A stretch of 64,000 nucleotides of DNA from Brevibacillus brevis (GTDB lineage: Bacteria > Bacillota > Bacilli > Brevibacillales > Brevibacillaceae), in NCBI RefSeq assembly GCF_031583145.1, contig NZ_CP134050.1:1082001-1146000 (forward strand), read 5' to 3'. A model generated the notes under the pieces. It worked only from the letters and a program-made list of their open reading frames with translations. It did no database searches and was not told the DNA's origin. Made by a program: the position numbers and the translations under genes. Below are positions 61,429 through 64,000 of this stretch, piece by piece; within the stretch, counting starts at the first letter, position 1, and the number at the start of each line of letters is the position of its first letter.

Positions 61429-62190
61429 TCAGGAAAAAATCAGTTCGTACACCATTTTGGTGATGAGGGTAATCGAGACGATCAAAAAGAGAGGACGGAC
61501 GTAGCGCACGCCGGTTTTGATCGCCATGCGGGCTCCAAGGGTCGCACCGAGCAGCATGGCCACACCCATGACCAGGCCGGTCACGAAAATGACCTTGCCT
61601 TCGAACAGAAAGACCGTGAGCGCCGCGATGTTGCTCGCCAGATTGAGGATACGTCCGTTTCCAGCCGCGATGACGAAATCGTAGCCGAACAGCAGCACCA
61701 TCAAAAAAACGAAGAAGGATCCGGTGCCCGGTCCGAAGAATCCGTCATAAAACCCGATGATGAATGTCAAAGGAATGCCCAGCCCGAGGGTGAACTTGGT
61801 GTAGCCCTTGAAGTTGGCCATTTCGCCGAACCGCTTGTTGAAGAGCGTATACACGAAGATCAGAGCCATCATGACGATCACGAGCACTTTCAGGAGCTCC
61901 TGCGGGACGAACAGCACCGTTTTCGCCCCGAAGTACGCCCCGATGAGCGAGACGGGGAAAAGCATCAGCATCAGCTTCTTGTCGAACTTGCCGCTGCGGA
62001 TAAACGTAAACGAGCTGCTGGCGGATGAAATCGTCCCGGCCAGCTTGTTCGTCCCCAGCGCGAGGTAAGGCGGCATTCCAAGCCCGAGCAGAGCGGGCAG
62101 GGAAATCAGTCCGCCGCCGCCCACGGTGCTGTCGATAAAGGCGGCGACAAAACCGAAGAGGGCCAAGAAAAGTATCGTTGATAAATCCAT
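61429..62190 (-). CDS. TauE/SafE family sulfite/anion exporter
   Basis: A 253-residue protein (258 if GTG 62205 is the start) with seven to eight helices. Family motifs are FIDSTVGGGGLISLPALLGLGMPPYLALGTNKLAGTISSASSS and FYDGFFGPGTGSFFVFLMV. It probably exports a sulfur-containing or organic anion; substrate unknown. The ribosome site is weak for both starts. Confidence 0.92.
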   Translation of the reverse strand: MDLSTILFLALFGFVAAFIDSTVGGGGLISLPALLGLGMPPYLALGTNKLAGTISSASSSFTFIRSGKFDKKLMLMLFPVSLIGAYFGAKTVLFVPQELLKVLVIVMMALIFVYTLFNKRFGEMANFKGYTKFTLGLGIPLTFIIGFYDGFFGPGTGSFFVFLMVLLFGYDFVIAAGNGRILNLASNIAALTVFLFEGKVIFVTGLVMGVAMLLGATLGARMAIKTGVRYVRPLFLIVSITLITKMVYELIFS

Positions 62191-62314
62191 GTCCACGTTG
62201 ATCACCTAGTTTCCCTTGTTGTAATACTCCAAGTCTAGCACGGGCTGACACGTTTGCAAGATGGAAATCTATGAATAGAAAATAATAGATTACGAAACTT
62301 TGCATACCGATTTG

Positions 62315-62343
62315 TTGTAAAAGTGGATTGCTTGCATTATAAT
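62315..62343 (+). promoter_or_regulatory. Promoter of sodA
   Basis: TTGTAA (62315-62320), 17-base spacer, TATAAT (62338-62343); start about 40 bases before the sodA ATG. Confidence 0.75.
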
Positions 62344-62389
62344 AAAGGCGAAGCTTGACCCATACATACAACCAAGGAGGAATGTAACA

Positions 62390-62998
62390 ATGGCACATCA
62401 ACTTCCTGCACTGCCTTATGCACACAACGCTCTGGAACCGCATATCGACGCTCAAACCATGGAGATTCACCACGGTCGTCACCATGCTACTTATGTAAAC
62501 AACCTGAACGCTGCTCTGGAAGGTCACGCTGACCTGCAAAGCAAAAGCGTGGAAGAGCTGATCAGCAACCTCGACGCTTTGCCAGAATCCATCCGCACTG
62601 CAGTTCGCAACAATGGCGGCGGACATGCAAACCACACCCTGTTCTGGGAAATCCTCAGCCCGAACGGCGGCGGCGCGCCAACTGGCGAGCTGGCTGACGC
62701 GATCAACGCAGCTTTCGGCAGCTTTGACAACTTCAAAGCAGAATTCGCGAAAGCAGCAACCGGCCGTTTCGGTTCCGGTTGGGCTTGGCTGGTAGCAGAT
62801 GGCGGCAAAGTGGCTATCACTTCCACTCCAAACCAAGACAGCCCAATCATGGAAGGCAAAACGCCTATCCTGGGTCTGGACGTTTGGGAGCACGCTTACT
62901 ACCTGAAATACCAAAACAAACGCCCTGACTACATCGGCGCGTTCTGGAACGTAGTAAACTGGGATGAAGTAAGCAAGCGTTTCGCTGCTGCGAAATAA
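62390..62998 (+). CDS. sodA: Manganese (Mn/Fe) superoxide dismutase
   Basis: A 202-residue cytosolic SOD starting [20 protein letters not shown]. Metal ligands are present: His in [14 protein letters not shown], His in [15 protein letters not shown], and Asp/His in [21 protein letters not shown]. The GGHANHT signature and length indicate the Mn type. AAGGAGG precedes the ATG, and codons are of the highly expressed class. Single gene with a strong terminator. Confidence 0.97.
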   Translation: MAHQLPALPYAHNALEPHIDAQTMEIHHGRHHATYVNNLNAALEGHADLQSKSVEELISNLDALPESIRTAVRNNGGGHANHTLFWEILSPNGGGAPTGELADAINAAFGSFDNFKAEFAKAATGRFGSGWAWLVADGGKVAITSTPNQDSPIMEGKTPILGLDVWEHAYYLKYQNKRPDYIGAFWNVVNWDEVSKRFAAAK

Positions 62999-63013
62999 TT
63001 CCGGCTTATCGGT

Positions 63014-63054
63014 AAAAAAGGCTTGTCGCCACTTGAGCGACAAGCCTTTTTTTT
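63014..63054 (+). terminator. Terminator of sodA
   Basis: AAAAAAGGCTTGTCGC..GCGACAAGCC followed by eight T. Confidence 0.95.
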
Positions 63055-63192
63055 ATACAGATAGGAATTAATAAAATTCCTATCCAGTATAAGGGCAACA
63101 TAGCGAGACTTCGAACACAGTGAGAGAGCGAGACTTGTGCCCTTTGGGTACCGCGGCTCCGCCAAAAGGCATGGCGTAGCCAGGTTTTCTAA
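63055..63192 (+). repeat. Dispersed repeat R1, copy C (full length)
   Basis: This begins at the last T of the sodA terminator. The first hairpin is GATAGGAATT..AATTCCTATC (perfect), followed by a central AAGGGCA..TGCCCTT hairpin and a distal GGCTCCGCC..GGCGTAGCC hairpin. It is near identical to copy A from GTATAAGGG onward. Confidence 0.9.
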
Positions 63193-63250
63193 TTCTCGGA
63201 AGGGGCACTTCGATTTTAGCTATTTACAATATTGGAATAAAAGGGCATAA

Positions 63251-63268
63251 TTTGATTAAACGATCAAA
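63251..63268. promoter_or_regulatory. Operator-like palindrome upstream of the YqeB-like gene
   Basis: TTTGAT-TAAACG-ATCAAA, a perfect 6-6-6 dyad, with a further AATCAAA 20 bases on. It looks like a TetR-type operator; no regulator is in the window. The rest of 63193-63421 holds nothing I recognise. Confidence 0.35.
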
Positions 63269-63421
63269 AATTTGTTTGTTCAATCAAACTCTTCGATCCG
63301 GATCGGGATTGCAATCTTTGTCCGGATGGCAATCGGACTATTGGCCGTGACTACAAGAGAAGCCGCAAGTAAGTCCTGATCAAAGACAAGATGCTGCGTA
63401 GGAAAAAGGAGTAGAGAGCTG

Positions 63422-64000
63422 ATGATCAAATCGCAACCGAGCAACAATCATCCCTCCGTAATCGGGTTCACGACGATTGAGCGCATATTTGTGCTGGTTA
63501 TTCCACCTGTTCTCGGACTTATTCTGGGGTATTTCCTGCCTGCTATCGCAGAGTGGGCTGCCGGATTGCCTTGGTTCCCCTTTCAAGGGCCCTTGGAGCT
63601 AGTCGCATCCGTTCACGGGAAGTGGATTACCATTGTAACGACTTTTATAGGCTTGGTTGCAGGGATGTGGCTCTCTGATCTGGTAATAAAAGAAAGTCTT
63701 TTCATCACAGTTACTGATGATAAAGTGGTATTAAAAATAAAGGGTTCCGTGCAACGTTTTTCCCGATCGGATATCGATGCGGTGTTTATCGATGGCAAGA
63801 ACCTGGTCCTCCTTGGAAATGCGGGTCAAGAGTTAGCTCGCGAGCCTTATGAATCGACACCTGCCAAGATAGGAGATACATTCGTCAAGCACCGTTATCC
63901 ATGGTCGTTCGCCGGGGACCCGTATGAGACGGAATACCGCCTGTGGGTGGACGATACGCCGGATTTGCCGCCAGCCTTAAACGCCCTGCTGAGGGCTCGG
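63422..64000 (+). CDS. YqeB-like membrane protein, 3' end outside window
   Basis: 193 residues are visible and the frame runs off the right edge. Two helices (IFVLVIPPVLGLILGYFLP and ITIVTTFIGLVAGMWLSDLVI) are followed by a soluble domain, VTDDKVVLKIKGSVQRFSRSDIDAVFIDGKNLVLLG, resembling the PH-like part of Bacillus YqeB, and PYETEYRLWVDDTPDLPPALNALL. AAGGAG lies 10 bases before ATG 63422. Function unknown. Confidence 0.75.
   Translation, partial: MIKSQPSNNHPSVIGFTTIERIFVLVIPPVLGLILGYFLPAIAEWAAGLPWFPFQGPLELVASVHGKWITIVTTFIGLVAGMWLSDLVIKESLFITVTDDKVVLKIKGSVQRFSRSDIDAVFIDGKNLVLLGNAGQELAREPYESTPAKIGDTFVKHRYPWSFAGDPYETEYRLWVDDTPDLPPALNALLRAR

Noticed and set aside
61745..63043. A 432-codon minus-strand open frame
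   Set aside because: It crosses sodA in antisense and then TauE out of frame. Both real genes have clear motifs.

Overview
The window looks like chromosomal DNA of a spore-forming Gram-positive bacterium of the Brevibacillus/Paenibacillaceae type. This rests on the gene repertoire and signals: strong GGAGG ribosome binding sites with frequent GTG/TTG starts, a SpoIIP-type protein, bacillithiol genes (yojF-bshB2), futalosine-route menaquinone genes (mqnB-mqnD), tRNA-sensing T-box leaders, c-di-AMP and yjdF riboswitches, a beta-propeller phytase and a Lia-type envelope stress operon. The genus is an inference. No rRNA, tRNA, CRISPR array or intact insertion sequence was seen.

Layout. 1-10.7 kb: an iron-dependent alcohol dehydrogenase running off the left edge, an EamA exporter, GNAT and DinB genes, a thioesterase, a HAD phosphatase, trpS behind a T-box, a SpoIIP-like amidase with SH3 domains, YitT, an SRPBCC protein, an FkbM methyltransferase and YnfA. 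10.7-12.7 kb: eutH behind a leader that reads as an ANTAR antitermination element, then a cold-shock gene. 13-19.6 kb: mqnB-mqnD, a Cu/Zn SOD-like protein, an MFS pump, a monooxygenase-like protein, riboswitch-controlled yjdF and the yojF-bshB2 operon. 19.8-25.7 kb: a membrane protein, LysR-DinB, MFS, a small caspase-fold (CHAT-like) protein and a phytase with a PhoP box. 25.9-37 kb: an accessory stretch of stress and detoxification genes (SDR with MerR, MerR with CMD, B3/B4, LysE, two PaiB, MocR, PfpI, methyltransferase, epoxide hydrolase with LysR).

37-39.4 kb is an AT-rich insertion next to the 3' end of rlmD. It carries a GmrSD-like DUF262/HNH gene and is flanked by degenerate copies of the rlmD 3' end, as expected at a repeatedly used integration site. 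39.4-49.4 kb: rlmD, small genes, an ECF sigma/anti-sigma pair, T-box-controlled ilvA, a YhfH zinc-ribbon, bioY under a BirA operator and a cytochrome P450. 49.6-57.4 kb: two envelope-sensing systems, an OmpR/histidine kinase pair and a LiaI-PspA-methyltransferase-LiaF-LiaS-LiaR cluster, with a c-di-AMP-controlled NlpC/P60 hydrolase between them. 57.5-64 kb: a PrpE-like phosphatase, a holin-like/amidase pair, small membrane proteins, a methyltransferase, TauE, sodA and the start of a YqeB-like gene.

Two dispersed non-coding families stand out. R1 (4214, 14694, 63055 and a decayed copy at 17196) always starts right after the T-tract of an intrinsic terminator and has a hairpin with a compensatory base change. 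R2 (24444, 32651, 41356, 42012, 61239) is a GC-rich hairpin that in four of five cases forms the apparent terminator of the gene before it.
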